Origin: Timema cristinae
Taxonomy: Eukaryota; Arthropoda; Insecta; Phasmatodea; Timematidae
Direction: 5' to 3'
NCBI GenBank assembly: GCA_039000515.1
Contig: JBCFYV010000001.1
Coordinates: forward strand, 29,533,048-29,597,047
Length of the DNA stretch: 64,000 nucleotides
Shown here: one piece after another, positions 1 through 10,823 of the stretch
How positions within the stretch are numbered: position 1 is the first letter of the stretch
Layout: every line of letters starts with the position of its first letter
The notes under the pieces: generated by a model
Database searches by the model: none
What the model saw: the letters and a program-made list of their open reading frames with translations, nothing else
What the model was told of the DNA's origin: nothing
Program-made: the position numbers and the translations under genes

Positions 1-160
1 TTTTACCAACCTGGGATGACGTCACGTCTGATTGCATTGTTCTGCGAGACGTGTGTCATCCAATATGAATATTTGCTGTTCACTTTGCCCTTTCAGCAGG
101 CAGCATTTTGATTGAGGTGGGGCCGTTCGGAGTAGTTGGATGCTTTATTGGCGTGCGCTA
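1..160. other. Unidentified GC-richer edge segment with a CRE-like site
   Basis: This edge segment is less AT-rich than what follows. It holds a perfect TGACGTCA palindrome at 17-24 and an ATTGG-complement CCAAT near 59. I recognise no gene or repeat. A regulatory role is only inference from the two motifs, and the feature may continue outside the window. Confidence 0.25.
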
Positions 161-261
161 ACTTAAGAGCAAGTGTGTCGACTTAAGACCCAATGCCCCT
201 GCTTAAGTATCAGTGAGCCGGGATAAGTATCGGTGAGCCTGCCTAAGCACCAACGCAATTC
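161..261. repeat. ~21-bp minisatellite, block 1
   Basis: About five degenerate tandem units of roughly 21 bp, each beginning near CTTAAG or CTAAG and carrying a CAATG/CAGTGAGCC-like core. The same motif reappears at 1161-1345 after three SINE-4 copies, so the two blocks probably belonged to one array. No coding or known regulatory role is visible. Confidence 0.6.
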
Positions 262-357
262 TAATAACTTTAAAAAATTTACACTTGGACACGGGAATCG
301 ATCCTGAGACCTTTGGATTAGCACACCAATGCTCTAGCAGTAAGATAGCCAGTCATC
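256..357 (-). mobile_element. SINE-4, truncated copy
   Basis: Reverse-strand tRNA-like head. Read on the minus strand it has an A-box-like stretch, the phrase GAGCATTGGTGTGCTAA shared with the two plus copies at 488 and 975, and a B-box GATCGATTCCCG. The downstream body is mostly missing. It abuts minisatellite block 1. Family assignment rests on comparison of four copies within this window. Confidence 0.55.
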
Positions 358-487
358 TTCCCGCGCTCAGGTTCATTCCTCACTCATATTTTAAGGCAGA
401 GTCTGTCTTGGACGTGTGGATATAATCTGCTAATAATTAGAGGTATCATTAGTATCACAGACAACGGTGACTTGGCGATTGAGCACT

Positions 488-672
488 AGATGGATTGGTG
501 GTCAAGCATTGGCACGCTAGGCTAAAGGCCCTGGGTTCGATTCCCGGGGTCCATGTGTGCATTTTCAATTTATTTTAATACTATTCAGATACGATTAATT
601 TCGGTAATTACAATTATTAATCCCAAAAGTTTCGTCTTTATTTATATACTTAATTGTATGGTGTTGCCTTCA
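488..672 (+). mobile_element. SINE-4, tRNA-derived SINE
   Basis: A tRNA-like head at about 491-553 with a strong B-box (GGGTTCGATTCCCGG) is followed by an AT-rich body about 110 bp long. Head and body are shared with 975-1163, and both copies end near a TATAC-TTAA-TGTATG-type motif. The A-box is degenerate and the acceptor arms pair poorly, so this is a SINE head and not a working tRNA gene. RNA polymerase III transcription from the internal boxes is inferred from the SINE class. Confidence 0.65.
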
Positions 673-974
673 TTCATTTAGAAAGGCAGAGTTGAATAAA
701 ATGTAGCCTAATCTGTTTAAGGAAGAGTAGGAAGCCATCTAGTAAAAAATACCATTAGTAGGCTTACAACCAGCCAGTATTCGAACTCCAACCTTCCCAT
801 CCCTGGCAAACAAAACTGAATTATCTTGACAAATATTTCAAGTATGAGACTGATAAAATAATGATTCTTGTGAAATTAAACATAGATAATTTGTGATGGA
901 TTAAATAGCTAAGCTACTATATTTTGTTATTTATGGTTATAGCCGCATCTAAATATACCCTGCCCTGAGAAAGG

Positions 975-1163
975 AACCTGGATATCTCAGTGGTAGAGCA
1001 TTGGCGTGCTAAGACAAAAGTCGCGGGTTGAATTCCCATGTCCAGTTATCATTTTTCAATTAATTAAAATATTACTCAGCTACGGCTGATTTCCCTAATT
1101 ATAATAATTCATTCCCTAATTTTCACATTTCATATATACTTAAATGTATAGCGTTTTTCTTTA
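975..1163 (+). mobile_element. SINE-4, tRNA-derived SINE
   Basis: Second plus-strand SINE-4. The head carries a good A-box (ATCTCAGTGGTAGAGC) and B-box (GGGTTGAATTCCC). The body matches the 488 copy through the ATTACTCAGCTACGGCTGATTT region. It ends just before minisatellite block 2, which suggests insertion within the minisatellite. Confidence 0.65.
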
Positions 1164-1345
1164 ATACCAATGCAATTGTTTAATTATCAGTGGTTCAGCA
1201 TACGTGCCGATGCACCCGCTTAAGCACCCATTCATCGTCTCAAGCAGCAGTGGGCCTGTCTAAGTGATCATGAAAATGCATATGTCTAAGGACCAGTGTG
1301 GATTCTTAATCACCATTGATTTATTGAGAGATCCTTCTCTAATTT
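1161..1345. repeat. ~21-bp minisatellite, block 2
   Basis: About eight degenerate units of 19-25 bp with the same core as block 1 (TAAGCACC, CCAGTG, CCAATGCA). Weak further copies may run to about 1465. Divergence between units is high, so the array is old. Confidence 0.5.
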
Positions 1346-1465
1346 AAATGCAAAGTGATTTTACTCTAGTTTAATGTGTCAAGTGAACCTGATCTTGAAC
1401 TAGTTCTTACTTAAGTGGCAACACATATTATATCTATGCACCAGGGTCAGCTTAGATTCAAATGC

Positions 1466-2540
1466 ACCTGTTCATATTTGTAGATATAATATAAATTTAC
1501 GAGCAGTTACAAGACAGCATACTAAAAAATTATGAGCCTTCTGCAATATTTCATTTTTGAATGTACAGTACTTTATCTGTATTATTAACTTTCAGTAATT
1601 GCGTCAACATTGAATAAAACAGTTGAGTTTACTTAATATATTAAGGTATTTAAATTTAAATTGTTTCCAATTCTTCCGTCATAGCTCTCATTTATTATAT
1701 TCAGGCAGATAAAAAAGGGCGTGCATGGTGTTGATATATTTATATTTAAAGTAAAAAGTTCTAGCTTAATGGCAATTTATATTTATAAGTTATAAAATGT
1801 TTAGCTTAATGTGCAATATTTATATATTAAAATTTCTATTACATGGTGTTATAATATATATATTATATATATATATATTGCCTTAATTATAAAATGTGGA
1901 CAATATTGTTAAAAAAACATAATAAATTGAAAATTTCTCGATTACATGGATAGTTTCAGAGATAAATGTGAACAATTGGTTTTCAGACACTTTTTTCTAT
2001 GGTGGCGACCGTAGAACATTTTTCTTTTTCAGGGATTCTATTGTTCAGTTGGTTGACCAAATAATATGCATATAAAGTTCTTTCTTCTGAGAAATGTTTA
2101 AAGTGATTGGAAAATTTGAAGCTGAAATGAAACTACACAATAGGAGTAGCTCACGCAATTGGCCCAACGTCGGTTAGTGACGATACCCGTACCATCTGGG
2201 AGAAAGTAGGCTTATTTATATTAGGGAGATTTTTAAAGTGGTATATTTTCCCGTTGGTTTCCATACAGAATTCTGAGAATGATTGAAAAATTGCCTACCA
2301 GTGTTATATATATACCAACCCAATACATATTACATATTAATGTCATTTCCCTGCTTTGTAAAACAATATTTAAAATATTCTTATATTTGTTGCCTTATCT
2401 CGATATTTACTCGTATTAAATAATCATGTTTAAAAATTAAAAACGTAATTTACTCTTGGTTTTAATTTAATATATACAATTAAATAATGGTACATAACAC
2501 TGCACATTCTTATTCCTCCTGCTTTATCTTAATTAATAGA
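1466..2540. other. AT-rich stretch without recognised features
   Basis: Mostly A+T with short TA runs, including a (TA)n patch at about 1855-1880. I see no gene, SINE boxes or terminal repeats here. Confidence 0.4.
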
Positions 2541-2544
2541 CATT

Positions 2545-3300
2545 TACTAAAAACTACTAGGATTTGCGAAACGAAATAATATAAATTGTTGCAGAAACAC
2601 TCCAATAAATTATAATAATAAATTAAATAATACACCTCTTATAGAAATATTGATTAAAGGGGGCATATCTGTCCATCAAAGAGTATAACACTCAATTTGA
2701 ATGTTTGAAGAATTACATAAATATACATATATATTATTATTATTTTTTCCTATTTATCAAAAACTATTGGATTTATAAAAATATATCTCAATAGTAGGCC
2801 TACTACAACTTTACAATGATAAGTTATTTAGTATTTGGAATATTTGCGGAGAGGTGATAAAAATTGGAAATGTCTCCTTATGTAGAATGCCCTTAAAAAT
2901 CAGTTATTTAATGAGAAATGAGATGAAAAATTTGGGTGTATTGTTAAATTGTGCCAAAATACAAAATGAATAAAATTAGTGCTACCATGTTTCAAGAATT
3001 TTTTTCTCTTTTTGCACTTTATTAATCTACCCTTAATTTTAGGGTCAAATAAATAATTATAAAAATGGGGAAAGTATAAAAAACCTTGACACCTAGTTTT
3101 AGCCAGATCGGTAAAATGGTATTGGCTCTTAGCCAAGATACTGACAGATGGATACATAGATGGCATCGCAAAACAACTTTTTTGTTTTGTTTAAAGGGGT
3201 CATGAAACATCACATTTACCAAAATCACGACTTCAATTTTTTCTTTTGACGATCACGAAACATCTCTTTACAAAAGATCAAGATAAAGTAATAAATACAC
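2545..3300 (+). mobile_element. Dispersed repeat R5 (unclassified transposon family)
   Basis: One of at least five copies in the window (also near 42530, 44334, 49188 and 59775). Shared landmarks in order are a TTACAATGATAAGTTATTT stretch, an ATGAGAAATGAGATGA stretch, CTACCCTTAATTTTAGGGTC near 3030, GGTAAAATGGTATTGGCTC near 3110, a GACAGATGGAT segment, and a GACGATCAC segment near the end. No reading frame survives. The GACA-rich 3' part resembles tails of some non-LTR or non-autonomous elements, but I cannot place the family. Confidence 0.6.
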
Positions 3301-3330
3301 GAGTTCTTGCACAGAAAAATATACGGAATT

Positions 3331-4300
3331 TAATCTGAATAAAGAACAAACGTAGATAAAACCAAGCCGCAAGGCATTCGTGTGTATCATAATGAGCTGC
3401 GCTCGTAAAATAATAGAGGGTTTAATTTAATTGCAGTAAAGCTAACAATGAGTATACATTGTTAGATCGCAATTATGCACTAAAACGATTATTAATTTTT
3501 AATACACCATGCCTTGCAATATTAGTACGATTGTTGTTTTAGTTAGGTCCAATATGAATTATATCATATCGCAACGTACGTGTAATTATTAATACAAGTA
3601 CGATGCATTTTGTGAAGCGGTTTTGTTCCTGCAAAGAGGTAAGTTTCTAGAGACGTGTTTGCACTAGGATTAAGGGTCCCGTTTTAGTTTAAGCCATTTA
3701 TCTAGTAGCTGCACAACAAGCAGGCTTGCAGTCCTTAATCCCATTGTCATACCTTGCCGATTTTACTGTTGAATTAGATGAAAGCTTACAATGAAGTCAA
3801 CCCCCTTACCGCCTCTCGTCATAAACTTGAGGTACTGGTAGAAAAACGATACAACTCCAAGTTATTTTTATTATTAATAATCTTTAAATTAATATATATA
3901 AAAATTTTATATAAATATAAAAGAAATTGACTTATGATGCGTTTAGCTGTAGAGGGCCTATATAAATAAAATATAAGACCAACAAAATTGTCCGATTTAA
4001 AAAAAAATACAGAAGATCGAATATTAAAAAGTTGTCCTTGATATATTACTATATTAAATACTCTATGATATATTTAATCAAAATTTAATAAACATAGCTA
4101 TAGTTTAATGAATTGTCTTAGTATTTTTTTAAATAGTCTCAAATTGATTTGTAATCAAATAAATTGTGAAAATTCATGTAATTTGATGAAATTTGTTAAT
4201 AATAAAATAAGGTTTCTTGTTTTAAGGTTCCATAATATTACTTGTGGAAGAAATGTGTATTATACTATACGAAACCCAAAGCATGTAGTGTCTTAAAAAT
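3331..4300. other. Unrecognised sequence with a small GC-richer patch
   Basis: Largely AT-rich. A less biased patch lies at about 3600-3840 and includes a consensus splice-donor-like GAGGTAAGT at about 3636-3644. No acceptor, conserved protein or repeat copy was recognised. The 62-residue frame at 4108-4296 is AT-driven and overlaps nothing recognisable. Confidence 0.3.
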
Positions 4301-4314
4301 TTAATATTAGTTTT

Positions 4315-4566
4315 TTTTAGCCCCGCGTCTTACTACCCGTTCGGGTTATACGCTTATGTACTAATTATGCTAATTGTTTTAGGAATTAGGAAGGTTATAT
4401 TTAGTGAAGTGTACCCAATTTTGCGTGGAGGAGGTGTGTAAAACCATTTTGTAAAAAAACCACTCTCAGTACATCAACAAGATTAACCTCGACATCCCCG
4501 TCATTGGAGGTCTAATCTGCTGCAAGAATAGTTCCTTAGACTATACAGCCACCCAAGCTGGTAATA
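4315..4566 (-). mobile_element. SINE-1 (head B) with 14-bp target duplication
   Basis: Minus-strand SINE-1. Read on its own strand it has a degenerate tRNA-like head, the body with GGTTTTTTACA and TGCGTGGAGG complements, and the tail with the hairpin ACCCGAACGGGT and GACGCGG. Perfect 14-bp target duplications (TTAATATTAGTTTT) flank it at 4301-4314 and 4567-4580, which fixes its ends. The head has drifted enough that pol III activity is doubtful. Confidence 0.85.
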
Positions 4567-4750
4567 TTAATATTAGTTTTGCCAAAAGTACTGTAAATAT
4601 ATTAGTATATATTTTAAAACTAAAGTTGAAAAATTAATTCAGTTTTTCATTCAAAATCTCAATATAATTTGTCTTTTAGACACTATTGTAAACAAATTCA
4701 TCATTGAGTTTCCGTTTACAGTATACAATTTAGTAGGCCTTTACAATTTA

Positions 4751-5209
4751 CAGTAAGATCCTCGTATTCACTGATTAAATATACGCGGTTTCAGCTATCC
4801 GGTGTTTACCACTATATATATATATATATATTTATATATTATTATTAAAGAAATAAATTGTTTATAAATTTCAAACCATGTGCTAAGCGAGAACCAGACG
4901 TACTATTATCAGAAAAACGCGCCTACTATGTACAGTACATTATTTGACTCCATCATAACCATTATTATCACATCATCATCATCGATCGTCGCAACAAGAA
5001 AAATGGAGAATTAATAAGTAGAATGTAGTGTAAAGTACACGTTATTAATGTTGGAACTATCTTCTGTAAATAATTTATCAATAAAACTCTACCGTATTTA
5101 TATATGTTACATTAACATAACATTATATAATAGTTTGGTACTATCCGCGGTTTGACGTAACCGCGGTAGATCTAGGAACGTATTATCCGCGGGTATGTGG
5201 AAACTACTG
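4751..5209. mobile_element. pogo/Tigger-like non-autonomous DNA element (candidate)
   Basis: The segment starts CAGTA and ends TACTG as inverted termini. Its outer parts carry mirrored ACGCGGTT / TATCCGCGG motifs: TACGCGGTTTCAGCTATCC near 4782 and ACTATCCGCGGTTTGACG near 5141. Such nested CGCGG blocks are typical of pogo/Tigger-type ends in invertebrates. The left flank ends in TA as expected, but the right flank does not start with TA. The interior is AT-rich, with a (TA)n patch and no transposase. Confidence 0.5.
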
Positions 5210-6329
5210 CGATGGACAGAAGAACAATATCATTCTTTAAAAAATGTACTTGGGTTACGATATCCAAATATTAACATTATTTTCATTTCTGAAAACTTCA
5301 AATTAATAAAAGAACAGGAGTAGTTTGAATTAACTACAATGCGGACAGCCTGGATGAAAATATCCGTATCGTATAAGGTTTCTAAACATATATAATTCCC
5401 AATAATTTTTTTTATTTAGACTGTCTGGGTATAAATTTTATTCAAGTATTAGACTAAATATTTTATAAATATGTGTTTCTTTTATAAACATATGTTAGTT
5501 TTTGATATGAAAATGTAACTAACCTGAATTCATGATAATGAAGCAGAATTCTAGATTTATATCATTGTAATTTAGAACATCAATCGTAATTTAGAAACTC
5601 ATTTTTCATCCATTCTAAATTTATTTAATTCAAAGATTTTAAAGAGCATAATTTATTATCGAATAGATTTTGCCACTACACACGCTTATATCCCAATAGA
5701 TAGGCATTTACACACAAATACATACATACACCCACACATACTTTAGCATACACACAATTTCACACAAACACATATTCCTCCCCACATATATATCCTTTCA
5801 TTGACACGCTTACACAAAAGCCTTACTTTTATATTGGTTTCCTATTCTAATTACATTTTCAGTGGAACAGAAAGGCTGCTACCCTTTCCCTCGACAGTAG
5901 AAGAAACTTTATTATTTAATTGTAACGAAGGGGATTTATATATCTGCTTTTTATAGAATTATCAGAAAAGTTGTAAGCCTAGGTTTAAATTAATTCACAT
6001 TTAAAAATTTATATAACTTATAATATATATATTTATATATATTATAATTATATATATAACTTATAATATATATATAATATATATAATTATTATTAGAGCC
6101 ACAAAACATTAAATTACGTTCAATATTAAGAACATGATTGTTAGATAACTAGTTAGACACATGGATAAAAGAAAATGTAGTACATTTTTCTAAAAAAAAA
6201 AACACCTGGGAGTTTGTTCCTATAAATAAACTAAAATATTAAATTTTATTTTTTATTTTACAATGAATATCTTTCACTATCTTAACCAATAAATCTAAAC
6301 ATCTAGATTTTATTTTTAAGTTCATTAGT
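5210..6329. other. AT-rich stretch with CA- and TA-rich simple sequence
   Basis: No gene seen. An imperfect CA-rich tract runs about 5680-5860, and dense TA/ATT simple sequence lies at about 6015-6095. Nothing else repeats elsewhere in the window that I could see. Confidence 0.4.
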
Positions 6330-6572
6330 GTTTCCACCATGTCTGGCATTTTTTTAAAACTATATTTTCCCACTACCAGCTTGCTAGGTCTGTCGAAGCT
6401 TCATATGCATTTTAATCTAACCTAAGACTAGGACAGGTACAACATCCATTCCCTGGCCGTTAATTTATCAATATTTAAGGGTATACTCATATTTTTATCA
6501 ATGATAAGTTTTCGGCTATGCCAGGAATCGTACCCGGAACTCTACCTACCGAACTAAAGTGTCAGACTAGTT
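6330..6572 (-). mobile_element. SINE-3 copy
   Basis: Minus-strand copy matching the plus copies at 13222 and 23563. Landmarks are GTTTCCA near 6330, CACTACCAGCTTGCTAGG near 6370, the CTAAGACTAGGACAGG stretch near 6423, and a tRNA-like head with a degraded B-box near 6530. It has drifted strongly from the other copies. Confidence 0.6.
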
Positions 6573-6833
6573 TTTATTTTATAGCTCATTTTATATTTAG
6601 TAATACATTTGGGTCATAAAATTGTTATGTAAATTCCGAAATTCCATTTAAAAAAGTTAACATAACGTTTCTTTTTATCTGACTAAATATAATGTTTTCG
6701 TTCAAATAAAGCTCTTACCAAAAAAAATTAACAAACATATTTTATTAAAATTGCACTGAAAGCTTATTTCGAAGTTATCCAGTTCAAAGTGTATTATTAA
6801 TTTATTAAAACATCCCTCTAATAATTTGTTTGG

Positions 6834-7064
6834 CAGCACGTCTTACTACCTGTTCAAGTAATAATTATTCCACAAAGTTAGGGATGAATAAAGTTGAATT
6901 TGGAATAAATATACTGACATTTGTGTGGAGGGAGGGTTAGAATTCTTTTGGAAAACCAATCTCAGTACACTTGATCGGGATTTAAACCCTGATATCCCTG
7001 TCATCGGCAGTATAGTCTAACACGATAATATTGCCTTAGATATTGCGCCCACTGAGCAGGTTTA
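6834..7064 (-). mobile_element. SINE-1 (head B), old copy
   Basis: Minus-strand SINE-1. The tail (CACGTCTTACTACCTGTTC) is at left. The body includes TTTGTGTGGAGGGAGG. The head at right has a degraded B-box complement (GGGATTTAAACCC) followed by class-II-type arm sequence and GCGCCCACTGAGC. Many substitutions relative to the 43898 copy imply an older insertion. Confidence 0.7.
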
Positions 7065-7469
7065 CTATAATAATAAAGGCACCATTAATTAACATGGAAC
7101 TTTATTAAAAATTTTAACTATATAGCTTGTAGAATACCTATTAGGGTGGTTAACATTTAAAAGAATGATCCGTTATTACTACATCACTTACATTACACTG
7201 TTAAAAGCAGCTACAGTGCAAAAAATGTTCATAACTTTAAATTATTAAAGTTGATCAAGCGGGAGCTGAAGAAGGGACTTGTAATTGTATCATTTCCAAA
7301 TTTTCACTTGAAGTCGGTTCCTGTAGAGAAGTCAGGAATGCTAGTAATCAGTATTTGTTTTTTATTTTAAAATAATTATATTAGTAAGGTCATACTATTT
7401 ATATCTATAAGTTTTAATGAAAACCTAATTTTCATTGCTCTCTAATTATCTCATCCGCATCGATAGACT

Positions 7470-7640
7470 AGAGGTCTAAAGTGTCAATATCGTGCTGGAT
7501 TGGATTGCCTGTGACGTAAATATTGGGGTTAAAATCTTGGTCGATCGTACTGAAAGTATTTTTTTTCCTAATTAGTTCCTCCCTCTTCCTCCCTGCTAAT
7601 CCTCTGCAATTTCTACCTTTCTCATTCCTTCTCTGAAACG
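7470..7640 (+). mobile_element. SINE-1 remnant
   Basis: A degraded plus-strand head (GGTCTAAAGTGTCAATATCG, then GACGTAAATATTGGGGTTAAAATC as a worn B-box region) and the start of the body with TTTTTTTCCTAATTAG. The tail is not recognisable. Assignment is by weak similarity to the head B copies. Confidence 0.4.
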
Positions 7641-8302
7641 TACTTAGCGACGTGCCTTCTTGGAGATTTCGAAACTAATTTTCGAAGTGAGTTGCATCTT
7701 AGCTTGACGCACTTAGTCAGTTTTAAGTAGTATCACACTTTGACTATAATGTACAAAATAGAAAGGAATGGAAGAAAATGAGAAGTTCAACCTGAGATAG
7801 CTCTTGACTTTATGTGCTGATAACCCTTTCCCTCTTCCTCTGATGAGTTTACACAGTCACTTTAATAGTTGCACCTTGAAAACATTGACTTGCTTTTTAA
7901 TTTTACCTTTTTCTTGTTTCATATTCTAAATAGACATATGCTACCACGGACTTTTTTAATCCACATCTTGGCGGGAAGATTCCTACATGCCATTTTTGTG
8001 ACCAAGACGAATAGCCAAAGTTGTACAGGATTCATAAAGAATACTGTTACAAAAAATCTACATTAATTACAAAAATAATCATTTTGTGAGACTATAGGAT
8101 TAGGCCTATTTCTAGAACTATTTAAGAATTAATTATTTTTGTTTCAACATTATGTCTTTAAAACTTGCCAAGTAAATAATACATTCATTAACATGAGAAA
8201 TCCTATCTTGAATTGCCGTGACGTCACAGGTAGGCACGTCTCTAAGAGGGCTGTATGATAGAGCACTAAGAAGCTTAAAGACGTTTAGAAATTTCTCATT
8301 AC
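7641..8302. other. No recognised gene; contains a CRE-like site
   Basis: Ordinary AT-rich sequence with a TGACGTCA palindrome at 8219-8226. A frame at 7869-8066 has no recognisable protein features. Confidence 0.35.
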
Positions 8303-8314
8303 TTATGAAGTAGT

Positions 8315-8919
8315 CATTTTATAATAAAGGAAATTAATAAAACTAATGAAAAAGATAAAATAAAATAGTAAAAGTAAATTTTATGAAGAAAGCCCACCTA
8401 GGGAAAGAAGAAAGTTGCGGGAAGAATCCAATGCACAAAGGTGACATCATTCTTTCTTCTGTCTTCTATAGTAAAAGTAATCATACACACACAAATAGAA
8501 TAATATTTCAGCATTGTTGCCTTTATCAAACGAAAAAAAAAGAAAGAAATAAGAGAGAGTAAACTTGACACAATCACTGGATTACTCTATTTGCTTTAAA
8601 TTCAAAATGGAGTAATCCAATGTTTTTGTAACTTGTACTCTTATCTTTCTTTGTGTTTGATAAAGGCAACAATGCAAAAATATTATTCTATTTGGGTTAA
8701 AGTGTGTGTGTGTGACCACTTTTACTAGAGAAGACAGATGAAAGGAAGACGATGTCACCTTTGTGTATTGGATTCTTCCCGCATTTTTCCTATTTCCCTA
8801 GGTGGGCTTTCTTCATCAAATTTACTCTTATTAATTTATATTCCATTTTTCTTTAGTTTTATCAATTTCCGTTACTGTAAAATTATTTAGCAATTGGGCC
8901 ACCTCATTTCATAAATATT
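8315..8919. mobile_element. Long foldback (inverted-repeat) element
   Basis: Two arms of roughly 270 bp are imperfect reverse complements, closing around 8600 (GGATTACTC...GAGTAATCC). Mirrored landmarks include AAGCCCACCTAGGGAAA near 8391 against TTTCCCTAGGTGGGCTT near 8792, and GTTGCCTTTATCAAAC near 8516 against GTTTGATAAAGGCAAC near 8656. A 12-bp direct repeat TTATGAAGTAGT lies at 8303-8314 and 8920-8931 and may be the target duplication, although the right end extends past the mirrored part. No coding capacity; a foldback/MITE is the simplest reading. Confidence 0.75.
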
Positions 8920-8931
8920 TTATGAAGTAGT

Positions 8932-9375
8932 TAGATATTTTTAATATCGTTTTAACAAAAATATATGCGAAAGATGAGCAGTTAAAACTTAAACTAATTT
9001 TATTAAGTTTGATAACTTATACAAAACCTTACAAAAAGGTTTTGTTATGGTCCTATTGAAACATGACTTTATTCGGAAGAGGAAGGCTAGCTATAGGTTT
9101 TTAACTTTTTGCTTTAATCTCAGAAATAAAAAAAATTCTCTTAATTGTCATTGATTAAAAAAAAAAGTTTAACTCAAAATTAAAACCTTTTAACTCGTCA
9201 GAAACCTGCTGAAAATTTTCTTCTACATTTTGTTAAAAACAATATTTAAAAATATCAAACCACTTCTTAAATGACGTGGGATTTCTAACGGTTTACAACG
9301 CGTCTCAAACTTTACCACTCAGCCCTCTTATAATATATGCGTATAGGGAAATCTTGTAGTAAAAAACATGTGTTC
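8932..9375. other. AT-rich stretch without recognised features
   Basis: No gene, box motif or repeat copy recognised. Short homopolymer A runs near 9130-9165 are the only structure. Confidence 0.35.
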
Positions 9376-9475
9376 CGACAACGTAGCTCACTTATTAGTG
9401 CTCTGTATACTGATATAAAGGTCCCAGGTTCAATTTCAGGAATATCCGAAAATGTATTACTGATTAAATGAGTTA
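9376..9475 (+). mobile_element. SINE-3-like tRNA head remnant
   Basis: The sequence has an A-box-like GTAGCTCACTTATTAGTG and a B-box-like GGTTCAATTTC in the right spacing, then a short AT-rich tail. It best resembles the SINE-3 head. The body is missing or too worn to recognise. Confidence 0.4.
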
Positions 9476-9629
9476 TATCTTTCACCATGATGAGTTGATG
9501 GTTCGCGGTTGTGTAAATGGTAGAGGAGGGGGGATTTTGGTTGTGGTTTTTGTTCTAAATTTTGGTTAGTTTATAAGTCTTTTGTTGATATAATCAGTTT
9601 GTCGAGAAAGTACACGTAATAGTAATACA

Positions 9630-9630
9630 C

Positions 9631-9663
<33 letters not shown>

Positions 9664-9725
9664 CACACATTATATATATGAGAGAGAGAGAGAAGGAGGG
9701 AGAGAGCGAGTGAGAGGGAGAGATA
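9630..9725. repeat. (TA)n and (GA)n microsatellites
   Basis: An imperfect TA/CA run at about 9630-9678 is followed directly by a GA-rich purine tract to 9725. Simple sequence only. Confidence 0.8.
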
Positions 9726-9787
9726 GTAGGTTCAACTCGGTATTAGCGACATTTCAAATGACAGAAAAAGGCCGAAATTATCATGAA

Positions 9788-10265
9788 TCTATACTAATAA
9801 TATAAAGAGGAAAGATTTGATTTTTTTGTTTGTTTTTTGTTTGTAATGGATAAACTAAAAAACTATTGGACCGATTTTAAAAATTCTTTCACCAATATAA
9901 AGCTACATTATCAGCGAGTAGTATAGGCTATATTTTATTTTGAAAATTAAATTTATTCTTCATAAAAATGTCGATAGTATATTATATAGCCGTTGGAAAA
10001 AAAAAAGTTGTCGAAGGGTAAGTGGGGTTGGTGAAGGGCGGGGGGGGGGGGGGGAGGTAGGGTCGAGGAAAGAGAAATAGATGTAGTGACGAGGAAATTA
10101 AAAAAAAGATTAAAATAAAATTTGGGAAAACGAGGGGAGTAAATGAAAGTGGAGGAAGCTGAAAAATTAATTTGATTTTAACAATTTGTTTGATTGGTGT
10201 ACACACAATTCCTTTCGCGCCTAGAGCAAACAAAATTATAGAGGAATGAGATGAAAATAGAGGGA
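9788..10265 (+). mobile_element. Helitron-type 5' end and body (truncated)
   Basis: Starts TCTATACTAATAATATAAAG, the kind of 5' terminus common to non-autonomous Helitrons in arthropods, followed by a GTTTGTTTG-rich stretch and the characteristic AATGGATAAAC / CTATTGGACCGATTTT segment. Further in are AGCCGTTGGAAAA near 9988, a run of about 16 G near 10039, and TACACACAATTCCTTTCGCG near 10201. I see no matching hairpin-plus-CTAG 3' terminus, so the copy seems truncated. The minus-strand frame at 9982-10233 is a by-product of the G-rich tract. Confidence 0.6.
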
Positions 10266-10516
10266 AGGGGCTATAAAGTCATGGTAGAACTGTATTTAAA
10301 AAAAAAGTAAAAAAGTTTTGTTTTTATATTTACATGATGGATGATTTGAATCTTTGTTTTACAGGATTCTTAACAATATTTTTTTTATGGAGAAGGGGTC
10401 TACAGGATTATAAAAAGAGACAGAAGGCTTAGGTACCAATTTCTTAAAAATAAGATTTTAGAAAATAAAAACACATTATTTTGCTGTAAACATTGATACC
10501 ATTTAACAACATTATT

Positions 10517-10782
10517 CGGTGACCTGGTGGTCTAGGGGTAAGGTGTCAGACTTCTATGCTGGCGGCCGGGGTTCAATCCTCGGTCCCGGCAAAGATTTAT
10601 CTGATTACCAAACCCTTCCTTCACCTCTGACAAGACATCTTGTGAATGTGGGGAATGCCAGGCCTCCACCGTGGTTCGGATTCCACGTTAAACTGTAGGT
10701 CCTCCATTTCATCTCACAATCACCCTACCATTACACATTAGCGTAAGTGCGTATAACCCGAATGGGTAGTAAGACGCGGTGC

Positions 10783-10811
<29 letters not shown>
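10517..10811 (+). mobile_element. SINE-2, full length with 12-bp target duplication
   Basis: The best plus-strand reference for SINE-2. The tRNA-like head has an A-box TGGTCTAGGGG (10528-10538) and B-box GGTTCAATCCT (10570-10580), closest in look to Asp/Gly/Glu-type tRNAs. The body runs through CCACCGTGGTTCGGATTCC. The tail holds the hairpin ACCCGAATGGGT and GACGCGGTGC, then (TAA)n. Target duplications AACAACATTATT lie at 10505-10516 and 10812-10823. The sharp duplication and intact boxes suggest a fairly recent insertion. Confidence 0.92.
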
Positions 10812-10813
<2 letters not shown>

Positions 10814-10823
10814 CAACATTATT

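Noticed and set aside
491..553. Possible functional tRNA gene
   Set aside because: Only the B-box is strong; arms do not pair and the same head recurs as SINE-4.
3603..3644. Possible first coding exon (ATG to a GAGGTAAGT donor)
   Set aside because: Only 12 codons, no acceptor or further exon visible; such short signals occur by chance.
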